Assembly (NCBI GenBank): GCA_023229505.1
Contig: JALNZD010000011.1
Location: forward strand, 1 to 64,000
DNA length: 64,000 nt
Reading direction: 5' to 3'
Source: Bacteroidales bacterium
GTDB lineage: Bacteria > Bacteroidota > Bacteroidia > Bacteroidales > JAGOPY01
Part shown: piece by piece, positions 24,886 to 35,288 of the stretch
Layout of the letters: each line of letters opens with the position of its first letter
How positions within the stretch are numbered: position 1 is the stretch's first letter
Notes under the pieces: model-generated
The model's input: the letters and a program-made list of their open reading frames with translations, nothing else
Databases searched by the model: none
What the model was told of the DNA's origin: nothing
Position numbers and translations under genes: made by a program

Positions 24886-27327
24886 ATGAAAAAATTAATG
24901 ATAAATGCCGGGAAAATCATTACCAATATCCTTGTATCAGCCGCTTTATTTTTCTTATGCTCATGCAGCAAGGAGGTTGAAATAACGCGGGAAAAAACTG
25001 ATTTTAACCATGCCTGGAAATTTGAACTCAAAGATTCTTCTTCATACAGCAAGGTTGAATACAACGACATTCATTGGCGTTCGTTGGACCTGCCACATGA
25101 CTGGAGCATTGAAGGAACATTCAGCAAAGACAATCCTGCAGGCATCGGAGGTGGAGCATTGCCGGGAGGTACCGGTTGGTACAGAAAAACTTTCAGGCTT
25201 CCGGAGTCTGACTCCCTGCGAAGGATATATATAACTTTTGATGGTGTTTATCATAATAGTGAAGTTTATCTGAACGGACAATTATTGGGTATACGCCCAA
25301 ATGGATATATAAGCTTTCAATATGACCTTAGTCCCTACCTGAAGTTTGGTGAAGCTCAGAATGTAATTGCTGTTCGCGTCGATAATTCTGACCAACCAAA
25401 TTCGCGATGGTACAGTGGTTCAGGAATCTATCGTAATGTATGGCTGGAAAAAATGCATCCGGTCCATATTGACCTCTGGGGTACGCATATTACATCCCGC
25501 TCGGTTTCCGAAAAGTCTGCTCAGGTCGAATTATCCATTATTATTAAAAATACTACCGGTGAAGATAAGGAAGTGAAAGTGGAAACTCAGATTCTTAATG
25601 AAAATGAAAATGTTATTGCCATACAGTCATATAATGTCCAGGTTAACCTAAAAAACACTTATGAACTGACTCAAAAATTTCTGATCAACTCGCCTGAACT
25701 CTGGAGTATCGGAAAACCCTGTATTTATAAAGCCGTCAGCACTCTCAGGCTCAGTAAGGATAAGATAGATGTTTATGAGACACCTTTTGGAATACGCTCC
25801 TTCAAATTCGATTCACAGAAAGGATTTATCCTGAACGGGCAGCCAATAAAAATATGTGGAGTATGTAACCATCATGATCTTGGCGCTCTGGGCACTGCCA
25901 TTAATGCACGCGCTATTGAGAGGCAGCTGGAGATATTAAAAGAAATGGGCTGCAACAGCATAAGAACCTCACACAATCCCCCTGCTCCTGAATTGTTAGA
26001 CCTATGTGATCGAATGGGATTCATTGTCATTGATGAAACCTTCGATGTATGGGCAAAAAAAAAGGTTGACAACGATTATTCCAGGTGCTGGGAAGAGTGG
26101 CATATACGAGATCTGACCGACCATCTTCTTCGCGATCGTAACCACCCTTCTGTCTTTTCTTGGAGTATCGGAAACGAAATATTGGAACAATGGGATTCCA
26201 CGGGTATATTTATAGCTAAGGAGCTTGCTGCTATCGTAAAAAAATATGCCCCCGAAATGCCGGTTACATCAGGACTTAATGATCCTGAACCTCACAATTA
26301 CATCATCAAATCGGGGGTTCTCGATCTCATTGGATTTAATTATCACCATCAAACATTTGAACAATTTCCTGAAAAATTTAATGGTGAAATTTTTATAGCT
26401 ACAGAAACCAATTCTTCATTAAGTTCGAGGGGAATGTATGATATGCCCAGCGACAGTATCCGCATTTGGCCAGACAGATGGGATGTGGCATTTTATGAAG
26501 GAAATCCGGATAACAGCTGTTCTTCATATGATAACTGCATGGCGCCTTGGGGATCGACGCATGCTGATACGTGGAAGCTGATCAGGAAACATGATTTTTT
26601 ATCAGGTCTGTTTATTTGGACAGGTTTCGATTATTTAGGCGAACCGACACCATATCAATGGCCATCACGTAGCAGTTACTTTGGTCTGATTGATCTTGCC
26701 GGTTTTCCAAAAGATTCCTACTTTATGTATCAAAGTGAATGGACCGATAAACCAGTCCTGCATATATTCCCACACTGGAATTGGATAAAAGGGCAAACAA
26801 TTGACGTTTGGGCATATACAAATTTTGATGAAGTAGAATTATTTATTAATGGCAAATCACAGGGATCCAAATCTAAGCAAGGCGATGACCTTCATATTCA
26901 GTGGCAGGTCACATTTGAACCGGGCAGTCTTAAAGCAAAAGGGAAAAACAAGACTGGTGAAATAATGGAGGTAATTATTAACACTGCCGGATCACCTGCC
27001 AAACTAGAATTAATAGCTGACAGAGATAATGTTAAAGCGGATGGTACTGATCTTGCTTTTATCACCGTTAATGTATTAGATAATGAAAACAACCTGGTCC
27101 CTTATGCAGATAACCTGATACATTTTGAAGTTCCGGATATGGTTTCCATTGCAGGGGTGGATAACGGGTGTCAAACCAGTCATGAACCTTTCAAGGCAAA
27201 TTATCGAAAAGCTTTTAATGGTAAATGCCTTTTAATAGTACAATCAAAGAATATTGAGGGATATCCGATTATCAAAGCCACATCTGAAGGGCTGAAACCG
27301 GCAATTGTTAAACTGGCAGTGAAGTAG
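24886..27327 (+). CDS. GH2 beta-galactosidase-type enzyme, lipoprotein
   Basis: Starting at the ATG seven bases after GH74 (preceded by ACAGG), this is an 813-residue lipoprotein with lipobox FLCSC. The GH2 order is complete: sugar-binding jelly roll (LPHDWSIEGTF, GWYRKTFRLP), Ig-like domain, TIM barrel with GVCNHHDLGALG and CNSIRTSHNPPAPELLDLCD. Acid/base Glu431 lies in SWSIGNEILEQW and nucleophile Glu507 in FIATETNSS. C-terminal DUF4982- and Big_1-like domains follow. In xyloglucan loci this enzyme removes galactose from XLXG/XXLG side chains. Galactose specificity is inferred from context; GH2 also includes other activities. It is the last gene of the susC operon. Confidence 0.9.
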   Translation: MKKLMINAGKIITNILVSAALFFLCSCSKEVEITREKTDFNHAWKFELKDSSSYSKVEYNDIHWRSLDLPHDWSIEGTFSKDNPAGIGGGALPGGTGWYRKTFRLPESDSLRRIYITFDGVYHNSEVYLNGQLLGIRPNGYISFQYDLSPYLKFGEAQNVIAVRVDNSDQPNSRWYSGSGIYRNVWLEKMHPVHIDLWGTHITSRSVSEKSAQVELSIIIKNTTGEDKEVKVETQILNENENVIAIQSYNVQVNLKNTYELTQKFLINSPELWSIGKPCIYKAVSTLRLSKDKIDVYETPFGIRSFKFDSQKGFILNGQPIKICGVCNHHDLGALGTAINARAIERQLEILKEMGCNSIRTSHNPPAPELLDLCDRMGFIVIDETFDVWAKKKVDNDYSRCWEEWHIRDLTDHLLRDRNHPSVFSWSIGNEILEQWDSTGIFIAKELAAIVKKYAPEMPVTSGLNDPEPHNYIIKSGVLDLIGFNYHHQTFEQFPEKFNGEIFIATETNSSLSSRGMYDMPSDSIRIWPDRWDVAFYEGNPDNSCSSYDNCMAPWGSTHADTWKLIRKHDFLSGLFIWTGFDYLGEPTPYQWPSRSSYFGLIDLAGFPKDSYFMYQSEWTDKPVLHIFPHWNWIKGQTIDVWAYTNFDEVELFINGKSQGSKSKQGDDLHIQWQVTFEPGSLKAKGKNKTGEIMEVIINTAGSPAKLELIADRDNVKADGTDLAFITVNVLDNENNLVPYADNLIHFEVPDMVSIAGVDNGCQTSHEPFKANYRKAFNGKCLLIVQSKNIEGYPIIKATSEGLKPAIVKLAVK

Positions 27328-27340
27328 TTTTCCCCTGGAA

Positions 27341-27355
27341 AAACCATTTTGGTTT
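27341..27355. terminator. Possible weak bidirectional terminator
   Basis: AAACCA-TTT-TGGTTT lies in the 45-base gap between the convergent GH2 and xylE genes. The stem is only six pairs and AT-rich, so this is a suggestion only. Confidence 0.3.
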
Positions 27356-27372
27356 GTAACGGAGAGTAAATT

Positions 27373-28995
27373 CTATTGTGAATGTTTCCAGATTTTTTCA
27401 ATTTCTTCGAGACTTTTTCCTTTGGTCTCCGGAACGAAACGCCATACAAAGATAGCCGCCAGGATTCCCATGAAACTGTATATCCAATATGCAAATCCAT
27501 GGTGGAAGTGATAGGTTAACCAGCTGTTGTCGTTTAATACAGGGAAGGTCCAGGAAACAAGCAGATTTGCAATCCACTGGGCCGCAACTGCAAGCGCCAT
27601 TGCTCCCCGGATTGAGTTCGGAAATATTTCAGAGAGCAGGACCCAGGTCACAGGCCCCCATGACATGGCAAATCCGGCTATATACATCAACATGAAGATT
27701 AATGCCGTAATACCTGAAGTCTGCGTATAGAAAACCATTCCAAGTGCAAACATCGACAATGCCATAGCTATCGCACCAATGATCATTAGGATCTTCCGGC
27801 CGAAGCGATCGACGGTGACAATGGCAACTACTGTGAACAATAAGTTAATGGTTCCTACAATAATGGTTTGCAATAAGGCGGAATCGGTCCCTTCACCAAG
27901 CGTCCTGAAGATCTCGGGCGCGTAATACAAAACAACATTGATACCGACAAACTGTTGAAAAACGGAAAGCATTATGCCAATAATTATGACTGCCCAACCA
28001 AAATGAAGCCAAGATCTTGACTGGGTTTTAAAAGAATCCTTTATAGAATCAAGAATACCGGCGACCTCGTGAGCACCATTGATTTTCTTAAGGACTGCAG
28101 CCGCTTTTTCTTCTTTGTTGATCATAACTAAGTACCTTGGTGTTTCCGGGACAAATAACAAGGCCAGGAGAAAGATTACGATCGGGACAAGTTCCGATGC
28201 AAACATCCAGCGCCAGCCAATTGTATCTATCCATTCCTGCGGCTTACCCAAAGCAATAAAATAATTTACAAAATAAATAACCAGCATTCCGAAAATGATG
28301 GCAAACTGGTTCCATGACACGAGCTTGCCCCTCATTCGTGCAGGTGAGATCTCGGCAATATACATCGGAGCCAGCATCGAAGCAAGTCCTACACCAATGC
28401 CACCAATAATACGATAAATGATGAATGAAATTATATCCTGGGTACCAAAAACATTTAACCGCTCAGGTAAAGCTGATCCAATAGCTGATATGGCAAAAAG
28501 GAATGCGGCCAGCAGCATACCTTTTTTTCTTCCCAGGGTTGTACTGACCCTGCCTGCCAGTGCTCCGCCAATGATACATCCGACCAGCGCACTTGATACT
28601 GTGAATCCTTTGATGGAGTTAATCATTGTCTCATCAATCGTCACCGGCCGGGCGTAATAAAGAACAGCAGTCAAAATGATGATCGACATGAAAATCGCAG
28701 CAATCCATATCGCTTTTTTTCGCTTGTACATCCTGAACAACAAGCTGGAAAGGATCAGGGAAATCGATAACAATACCAGGATGATCAACATTCGGTATTG
28801 AACTACAATCTGGTCAGCCTGGTAAGAGTTATCAGACAGGCCATCCAGGAAGAATGCCTGAAGTGACTTGACAGTTCCTGATATGACTGCTGTATCGTAA
28901 CCGAAAAGCAGGCCGCCCAGTGTGGCGGTGAAAGTGATGGCAGCAACATACCACTTACTGCCCTGATTTTCATCTGTCAATTTACTACTCATCAT
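27373..28995 (-). CDS. xylE: Sugar-proton symporter, probable D-xylose transporter
   Basis: This 540-residue major-facilitator sugar porter of the inner membrane imports xylose with a proton. Family marks are present: GGLLFGYDTAVISGT in TM1, GRRK-type loop as LGRKKG, PETPRYL, the DRFGRK repeat, and the final PETKGKSLEEIEKIW. It is ~50 residues longer than E. coli XylE. The extra length lies between TM1 and TM2, where residues ~68-88 and ~95-115 form two more hydrophobic segments, predicting 14 rather than 12 membrane helices. It lies nine bases after xylA, third in the xylBAE operon. Xylose is inferred from neighbours; other sugars are possible. Confidence 0.88.
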   Translation of the reverse strand: MMSSKLTDENQGSKWYVAAITFTATLGGLLFGYDTAVISGTVKSLQAFFLDGLSDNSYQADQIVVQYRMLIILVLLSISLILSSLLFRMYKRKKAIWIAAIFMSIIILTAVLYYARPVTIDETMINSIKGFTVSSALVGCIIGGALAGRVSTTLGRKKGMLLAAFLFAISAIGSALPERLNVFGTQDIISFIIYRIIGGIGVGLASMLAPMYIAEISPARMRGKLVSWNQFAIIFGMLVIYFVNYFIALGKPQEWIDTIGWRWMFASELVPIVIFLLALLFVPETPRYLVMINKEEKAAAVLKKINGAHEVAGILDSIKDSFKTQSRSWLHFGWAVIIIGIMLSVFQQFVGINVVLYYAPEIFRTLGEGTDSALLQTIIVGTINLLFTVVAIVTVDRFGRKILMIIGAIAMALSMFALGMVFYTQTSGITALIFMLMYIAGFAMSWGPVTWVLLSEIFPNSIRGAMALAVAAQWIANLLVSWTFPVLNDNSWLTYHFHHGFAYWIYSFMGILAAIFVWRFVPETKGKSLEEIEKIWKHSQ

Positions 28996-29004
28996 TTATA
29001 TTAC

Positions 29005-30318
29005 TTAAACATAAAGGTTTATAATCGCTTCCATAAGTTCCTGTTTACCACTCTTTAATTTGATTACGCCTTGATTTATAGCGAACTCTCTTAAGCCTTC
29101 CAGAGTCAGGTTTCCATCTTCAAATTCTTTTCCTTTGCCATTGTCAAAGGAGGAGTACCTGTGCTCTTTAAGTTTTTTATAGTCAGAATTTGACAGGATG
29201 CCCGAGGCAGCGATTAAGGCGCGGGCAAAAGCATCCATACCAGCAATGTGCGCGATAAACAAATCCTCTTTATCTGTTGAATTCCTTCGGGTTTTAGCAT
29301 CAAAATTGATTCCACCCTTTCCCAGGCCACCGGCTTCAAGTATTACCAGCATTGCTTCAACGAGCTCATAAATATTAATGGGGAACTGGTCGGTATCCCA
29401 ACCATTCTGGTAATCACCCCTGTTTGCATCAATAGAGCCCAGCAGGTTCGCGTTTGCCGCTACCTGTAACTCATGCTGAAATGTATGACCGGCAAGGATC
29501 GCATGGTTCACCTCAAGATTCAGTCTGAAGTCAGAGTCCAGGCCATACTCCCTTAGAAAGCCTATAACCGTTGCTGCATCAAAATCGTATTGGTGTTTGG
29601 AAGGTTCGGCTGGTTTGGGCTCGATAAGAAATGTACCTTTAAAACCATTTCTTCGCCCGTAATCACGAGCCATCTCCAGGAATTTTGCCAAATGATCCAA
29701 TTCCTTTTTCATATCGGTATTTAGCAGGGAAAGATAACCTTCGCGGCCACCCCAGAAGACATAATTAGTCCCGCCCAGTTCTATCGTCGCATCTATGGCA
29801 TTCTTAACCTGAACTGCAGCTTGTGCAACCACATTAAAATCGGGGTTAGTGGCTGCACCGTTCATATAGCGTGGATGAGAAAAAAGATTGGCTGTGCCCC
29901 ATAATAATCGTTTTCCAGTCTCCGCCTGCTTGTTTTTCGCGTATTTAACAATAGACTGTAACAATTTTTCTGATTCAAGGATTGTTTCAGCTTCATCGAC
30001 AAGGTCAAAATCATGAAAACAATAATAATCTATTCCTGATTTTACCAGGAATTCAAATGCCGCATCCATCCTGGCTTTTGCCCTATCCAGAGGATCTGAT
30101 ATGTCATCCCAGATATAATTTATAGTCCTCTTTCCGAATGGATCTTCGCCGGTTCCGCGGAAGCTATGCCAATAAGCCATGGCAAACCTGAGGTGTTCTT
30201 TCATAGGTTTGCCGTCGACCATGCGATCTGGATCAAAGTAATGAAATGCCAGGGGATTTTTAGAAGATTGCCCTTCAAACTTGATTTTGCTGATATCTTT
30301 AAAGTATTCTTTTTGCAT
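29005..30318 (-). CDS. xylA: Xylose isomerase
   Basis: The cytosolic enzyme converts D-xylose to D-xylulose with two divalent metals. I start it at the ATG of [16 protein letters not shown] (437 residues); an in-frame GTG 12 codons earlier would overlap xylB and lacks proper ribosome-site spacing. Signatures are CFHDFDL with the catalytic His, [30 protein letters not shown] with metal-binding Glu, the metal ligand segment [19 protein letters not shown], and [17 protein letters not shown]. This is the class II type of plants and many anaerobes. It lies 19 bases after xylB, in the same operon. Confidence 0.97.
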   Translation of the reverse strand: MQKEYFKDISKIKFEGQSSKNPLAFHYFDPDRMVDGKPMKEHLRFAMAYWHSFRGTGEDPFGKRTINYIWDDISDPLDRAKARMDAAFEFLVKSGIDYYCFHDFDLVDEAETILESEKLLQSIVKYAKNKQAETGKRLLWGTANLFSHPRYMNGAATNPDFNVVAQAAVQVKNAIDATIELGGTNYVFWGGREGYLSLLNTDMKKELDHLAKFLEMARDYGRRNGFKGTFLIEPKPAEPSKHQYDFDAATVIGFLREYGLDSDFRLNLEVNHAILAGHTFQHELQVAANANLLGSIDANRGDYQNGWDTDQFPINIYELVEAMLVILEAGGLGKGGINFDAKTRRNSTDKEDLFIAHIAGMDAFARALIAASGILSNSDYKKLKEHRYSSFDNGKGKEFEDGNLTLEGLREFAINQGVIKLKSGKQELMEAIINLYV

Positions 30319-30337
30319 TTTAAGGGATTTTGTCGAT

Positions 30338-31834
30338 TTATATATAATATTCACTCCTGATAAGATTCATGAGAATATCTTTCCAATTATGATAAGCTTC
30401 AATGAGTAGTATATTCTTCTGTGGCTTCACTACTTCAAGAATTTCCAGATTGCGAAAGGCTTCCCGTGCATTGCTATAATAACCAGTTCCAAGGCCTGCG
30501 CCACGGGCTGCGCCTTCAGCACCATTAGTTTTGTACAACTCAATTCTTGCTCCGGAGATATCCGCCAGTGATTGCCTGAAAACTTTGCTCAGAAACATAT
30601 TGGCCTTCCCGGCCCGGATAACTTTTTTATCAAGACCCATGCCGGCCATGATCTCCATTCCGTAAAACATGGCGAAAACGATACCTTCCTGCATAGCCCT
30701 AAACATATGACCCCTGTGGTGAATATTTATATTGAGTCTGAAGATGGAAGCCCCGATATTTTTATTCTGCAAAATTCTTTCAGCCCCGTTTCCAAAAGGA
30801 AATACCCTAAGTCCTTCTGCACCGGCCGGTACATTTGAGGCAATTTCATTCATTTCCTCATAGTTTAAGCTATTGCCGGTAAGTTGATGTTTTGCCCAGG
30901 CATTCAGTATACCAGTTGAATTAAGACATATTAGTACACCATAACGAGGATTTTCTGAAGTATGGTTGACATGGAGGAATGTGTTCACTCTTGATAAAGG
31001 GTCATAACACTTATTTCCCGTCACTCCATAAACCACTCCGGAGGTACCCGCTGTAGCTGCAATCTCTCCCGGTTCCAGTATGTTTAAAGAGAAAGCATTG
31101 TTGGATTGGTCCCCGGCCCGGTAAGCAACCGGTATTCCTTTTTTTAATCCGAGTTCTCTGGCAATTTCCTCAGTCAATCGCCCTTGATCTGAAAACGTAT
31201 CTACTTGTTCCGGGATCATCAACTTACTTATATCATAATAATGAAGTAATTTGTCGGAAAGTTTATTTTCCTCGAAATCCCAGAAGATACCTTCTGACAG
31301 GCCGGATGAAGTTGTGTATATCTCACCGGTCAGGCGATAAGCAATATAATCGCCGGGGAGCATGATCTTATTTATCCGCTCGTAATTTTCCGGTTCATAA
31401 AGTTGCACCCATCGCAGCTTGGAAGCCGTAAAGTTACCCGGTGAATTCAGTAAATGTGAAAGGCAATATTCCTCGCCGAGATCCCGGAAAGCTTTGTCAC
31501 CAATACCGGTCGCTCTGCTATCGCACCAGATAATTGAATTTCTGACAAGCCTGCCTGATTTATCTAAAGCAACCAAGCCGTGCATTTGGTAAGTTATCCC
31601 TATGGCCCCGACACTATGTAAATTGCCTGAATAACCTTCTTTGAGCAAAAGTATTGCCTTTTTTAAATTGATCATCCAGACTTCAGGATCTTGTTCGGCC
31701 CAATCCTTATTTTTGGATATGATCTGCATTTCGTCAGGAGGGTAAGAGGCAGTTGCCATTGATATACCTTGGTCGGCATCAAATAAGCTCACTTTTATCG
31801 AAGAACTGCCAATATCAATTCCAAGAAACAACAT
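30338..31834 (-). CDS. xylB: Xylulokinase
   Basis: This 498-residue FGGY kinase phosphorylates D-xylulose to xylulose-5-phosphate for the pentose phosphate pathway. It has the N-terminal phosphate loop [17 protein letters not shown], substrate motif [26 protein letters not shown] as the adenosine/phosphate-2 region, and [16 protein letters not shown] near the C-terminus. Length and order fit XylB. It is the first gene of the minus-strand xylBAE operon, facing the alpha-xylosidase gene across a 222-base shared upstream region. Confidence 0.94.
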   Translation of the reverse strand: MLFLGIDIGSSSIKVSLFDADQGISMATASYPPDEMQIISKNKDWAEQDPEVWMINLKKAILLLKEGYSGNLHSVGAIGITYQMHGLVALDKSGRLVRNSIIWCDSRATGIGDKAFRDLGEEYCLSHLLNSPGNFTASKLRWVQLYEPENYERINKIMLPGDYIAYRLTGEIYTTSSGLSEGIFWDFEENKLSDKLLHYYDISKLMIPEQVDTFSDQGRLTEEIARELGLKKGIPVAYRAGDQSNNAFSLNILEPGEIAATAGTSGVVYGVTGNKCYDPLSRVNTFLHVNHTSENPRYGVLICLNSTGILNAWAKHQLTGNSLNYEEMNEIASNVPAGAEGLRVFPFGNGAERILQNKNIGASIFRLNINIHHRGHMFRAMQEGIVFAMFYGMEIMAGMGLDKKVIRAGKANMFLSKVFRQSLADISGARIELYKTNGAEGAARGAGLGTGYYSNAREAFRNLEILEVVKPQKNILLIEAYHNWKDILMNLIRSEYYI

Positions 31835-32056
31835 ACTAACATGATGGATTTATTAACAAAGAAAAGTGAATAAGGCAATTTTATGCTGGATAATTAGGAC
31901 AAAATATATAATTATTATGGCAAATATAAATTGTATATCTTCAGCCAAAAGTGGACAAATTTAAGAGTAAATTTAGGGTGGGAAAATTCACCTTGAAATA
32001 AGAAAACAGATAGCTATCTTTTCAAAGAAAATAAAGTACTAATACGAATAGAAAAT
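31835..32056. promoter_or_regulatory. Divergent promoter region, xylB / GH31
   Basis: These 222 AT-rich bases without reading frame separate two divergent transcription units, so both promoters lie here. A direct repeat AAATTTAAGAGTAAATTTAGG near 31955-31976 is a possible operator half-site pair, seen by eye only. Confidence 0.45.
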
Positions 32057-34915
32057 ATGAAAAAGCGTTTCCTGCACATCAGCCAGATAACCAGCCTGTT
32101 ATTCGTGGCATTAATGGTTTCATGTAACCATGCACAGTATAAAACAACTCCTGATGGGCTCATTGTGTATGTGAAGCACCAGGGAGAGAAAATCGATCAT
32201 GCTGTTCGTTTACAGGTAATTACGAACAACATTATCCATGTTTCCTCATTACCTGGTGAATTATTTAAAGATATGAAAAGCCTGATCGTACTGGATTCTC
32301 TTCCGTCACGACCGGAATTTACCGTCAGCGAAGAAGGGGAATCCGTGATACTGAAAACTGCGTTGATTCGGGCACAGATAATGATGAATACAGGCGAGGT
32401 CATATTTATGGATCCCCAGGGCAATGTTATCCTTGCTGAAAAATCAGGCGGAGGTAAAGACTTCGAAACAATTACACTTGACCAAAAAGAGTACCTTTCT
32501 ATAATACAGCGATTTGAAACACGAGAGGATGAGGCCCTTTACGGATTGGGTGCAAATCAGACTTCATACCTGAACCTGAAAGGAAAAGACGCGGACTTGT
32601 TTCAATACAACACCCAGGCAGTTGTTCCTTTCCTCATCTCTTCCAGAAATTATGGTATACTATGGGATAATTACTCCAGGACCAAATTCGGGGATGTGCG
32701 CGAGCTAATGGAATTGTCAGGATTAAAACTTTACGATAAGGATGGTAATGAAGGGGGTTTGACGGCAGTGTACGCCGACAGAAATGACCTGAAAAAAGTC
32801 TTTCTCACTCGCAAGGAAAAGGAAATCAATTACCAGTTCATTCCTGACCTTGTAAAATTTCCTGAAGGCTTTAATCTCGGGGAAGGAGCTGTTTCATGGG
32901 AAGGAGCCATCGAGTCAAATGAGACAGGCATTCATAAGTTCATGTTTACCTCTGCAGGCTATGCAAAACTGTGGATTGATGGGATACTGCTGTTTGATCG
33001 CTGGCGCCAGTGCTGGAATCCCTCCTCCAACCGGTTTGAATTTCCCATGGAAGCCGGTAAAAAATATAGCCTGAGAATCGAGTGGATCCCGGACGGCGGC
33101 GAATCTTATATCACGTTGAAATATTTGACACCTCTGCCTGCTGAAGAACAAAACAGGATCACGTTGTTTTCTGAAGCTGCTGATCAGATTGATTATTATT
33201 TCATTGCCGGTCAGAATATGGATGAGGTGATCAGCGGCTATCGCACCCTCACCGGTAAAGCCCCGGTGATGCCCAAATGGGCCATGGGTTTCTGGCAAAG
33301 CCGGGAGCGTTATCAAACACAGGACGAGCTCCTGGATGTGATGCGCGAATTCAGAAAAAGGAATATCCCTATCGATAACATTGTCCTCGACTGGCAGTAC
33401 TGGCCGATCGACAAGTGGGGCGACCACAATTTTGAGGCTTCCAGGTTCCCTGACCCTGCAGGAATGATGAAACTGCTGCACGATTCTTTGAACGCACACC
33501 TCATGATTTCAGTGTGGGCGAAATATTATAAAGGGACAGAAAATTTCGAAGAAATGGATAATAAAGGCTGGTTATACAGGCTTAATGTTGAGAAGGACCG
33601 GAAAGACTGGCTGGGCTATGTTTCCACGTTCTATGATGCCTACAATACCGATGCTCAAAAGGCCTTCTGGGACCAGATCAATGCCAAACTGTTCAGTAAA
33701 GGCGTTGACGCCTGGTGGCTCGATGCCACCGAGCCCGATATTTGTTCCAACCTGCCTATGGATGAACGTAAAGCGCTGATGAATCCCACAGCCCTAGGTC
33801 CCGCAGCTAAATATTTCAACGCCTTCTCACTAGAGCAATCCAAGGCCGTGTACGAGGGACAACGTAAAACCGATCCCGGCCAAAGAGTGTATATTCTCAC
33901 GCGGTCTGCCTTCGCGGGTTTACAACGATATGCAGCGGCCAACTGGAGTGGCGACATTGCAGCCCGCTGGCATGACATGGCAGCCCAGATCCCATGTGGG
34001 CTGAACTTCTGTATCTCAGGAGTCCCATACTGGACCATGGACATTGGGGGATTCGCAGTAGAAAACAGGTATATGAATCCAACGGAGAACGACCAGGAAG
34101 AATGGCGTGAATTAATGACCCGATGGTACCAGTTCGGCACATTCGTACCCATCTTTCGCTCACATGGACAATACCCATACCGCGAAATTTTTAATATTGC
34201 ACCTGAAAACCACCCCGCGTATCAGGCAATGCTATCTTATGATGTGCTGCGTTACCGGCTGATGCCTTACATCTATTCGCTCGCGGGACAAACCTGGCTG
34301 AACGATTACACCATCATCCGCCCTTTGGTCATGGATTTTGGAAGCGATAAAAATGTCCTCAACATTCTGGACCAATACATGTTTGGCCCAAACCTTCTGA
34401 TCAATCCTGTTTGCAGGTATAAATCCCGTGAACGTGAGGTTTACCTGCCGTCCGCCAGTGGGTGGTACGACTTCTATACCGGCCGTTATTACCAGGGTGG
34501 ACAAACCATAAATGCCCAGGCGCCATTACAATATATCCCAATCTTTGTCAGGGAAGGTGCAATCTTGCCTGTCGGTCCACATATTCAATATGCAGCTGAA
34601 AAACCTGCAGATCCTGTCACCTTTTTTGTTTTCAGTGGTAAAGACGGACAGTTTTTACTTTACGAAGATGAAAATATCAATTACAATTATGAAATAGGCG
34701 CCTTTGCGACAATTTCATTCAGATATGACGAATCTTCCAAAATCCTGAACATCGGCAGGCGTGAAGGGAGATTTGACGGTATGCTTGAAAAAAGGACATT
34801 TAATGTTGTTGTCGTATCTACAGACAAACCAGAAAAATTAAAATTCGACGGAATACCTGACAAAGTAATATCATACGACGGAACGGAACTAAAGATTGAT
34901 CTTTCTGATCTGTAA
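32057..34915 (+). CDS. GH31 alpha-xylosidase with PA14 insert, lipoprotein
   Basis: This 952-residue lipoprotein (lipobox LMVSC) removes alpha-1,6-xylose from the non-reducing end of xyloglucan oligosaccharides. An N-terminal beta-sandwich is interrupted by a PA14 domain (about residues 280-370: SWEGAIESNETGIHKFMF, AKLWIDGILLFDRW), then the TIM barrel with nucleophile Asp556 in WWLDATEPD and acid/base region SGDIAARW, and C-terminal sheets. The PA14 insert is the hallmark of known xyloglucan alpha-xylosidases of the CjXyl31A/BoGH31 type, where it extends the subsite reach. It is divergent from xylBAE. It should act at the outer membrane or periplasm, feeding xylose to the importer. Confidence 0.94.
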   Translation: MKKRFLHISQITSLLFVALMVSCNHAQYKTTPDGLIVYVKHQGEKIDHAVRLQVITNNIIHVSSLPGELFKDMKSLIVLDSLPSRPEFTVSEEGESVILKTALIRAQIMMNTGEVIFMDPQGNVILAEKSGGGKDFETITLDQKEYLSIIQRFETREDEALYGLGANQTSYLNLKGKDADLFQYNTQAVVPFLISSRNYGILWDNYSRTKFGDVRELMELSGLKLYDKDGNEGGLTAVYADRNDLKKVFLTRKEKEINYQFIPDLVKFPEGFNLGEGAVSWEGAIESNETGIHKFMFTSAGYAKLWIDGILLFDRWRQCWNPSSNRFEFPMEAGKKYSLRIEWIPDGGESYITLKYLTPLPAEEQNRITLFSEAADQIDYYFIAGQNMDEVISGYRTLTGKAPVMPKWAMGFWQSRERYQTQDELLDVMREFRKRNIPIDNIVLDWQYWPIDKWGDHNFEASRFPDPAGMMKLLHDSLNAHLMISVWAKYYKGTENFEEMDNKGWLYRLNVEKDRKDWLGYVSTFYDAYNTDAQKAFWDQINAKLFSKGVDAWWLDATEPDICSNLPMDERKALMNPTALGPAAKYFNAFSLEQSKAVYEGQRKTDPGQRVYILTRSAFAGLQRYAAANWSGDIAARWHDMAAQIPCGLNFCISGVPYWTMDIGGFAVENRYMNPTENDQEEWRELMTRWYQFGTFVPIFRSHGQYPYREIFNIAPENHPAYQAMLSYDVLRYRLMPYIYSLAGQTWLNDYTIIRPLVMDFGSDKNVLNILDQYMFGPNLLINPVCRYKSREREVYLPSASGWYDFYTGRYYQGGQTINAQAPLQYIPIFVREGAILPVGPHIQYAAEKPADPVTFFVFSGKDGQFLLYEDENINYNYEIGAFATISFRYDESSKILNIGRREGRFDGMLEKRTFNVVVVSTDKPEKLKFDGIPDKVISYDGTELKIDLSDL

Positions 34916-35288
34916 ACATTGACTTATCATCTAATAATCATCCATCATGAAAAGGATAATTCATATTCAATATTATAGTTCCTTTAGGCTCTTCCATTTA
35001 CTTCATACGCTGACCAAATTGACCAGTCTGCGTCGATTTAAAATACCAGAGTAACTTCCCATCTGTCAACAGAATTAGATGGTCGATTTGCTTCAGCGTG
35101 GACTTGTAAAATCATCAGCTCTGTCCACTAGTCGGGCAACAATGAAATCTCTATGCAACAGATAATAAGATGTTTAGAGATTTTTATCTTAGAAATGTTT
35201 AAACAAAGTTGAAACATTTTGTATTATTATTGAAAACCCATCTACTTTCCATTTGAATAATGGACATCTGAAATCCGATATTTTATAT
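34916..35288. other. Gene-poor gap after the GH31 gene
   Basis: This gap has 373 bases. A 35-codon frame starts at the ATG at 34947 (MKRIIHIQYYSS...) but has no family resemblance I can see and is probably chance. No strong terminator is visible after GH31. The end of this gap marks the edge of the xyloglucan locus. Confidence 0.4.
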
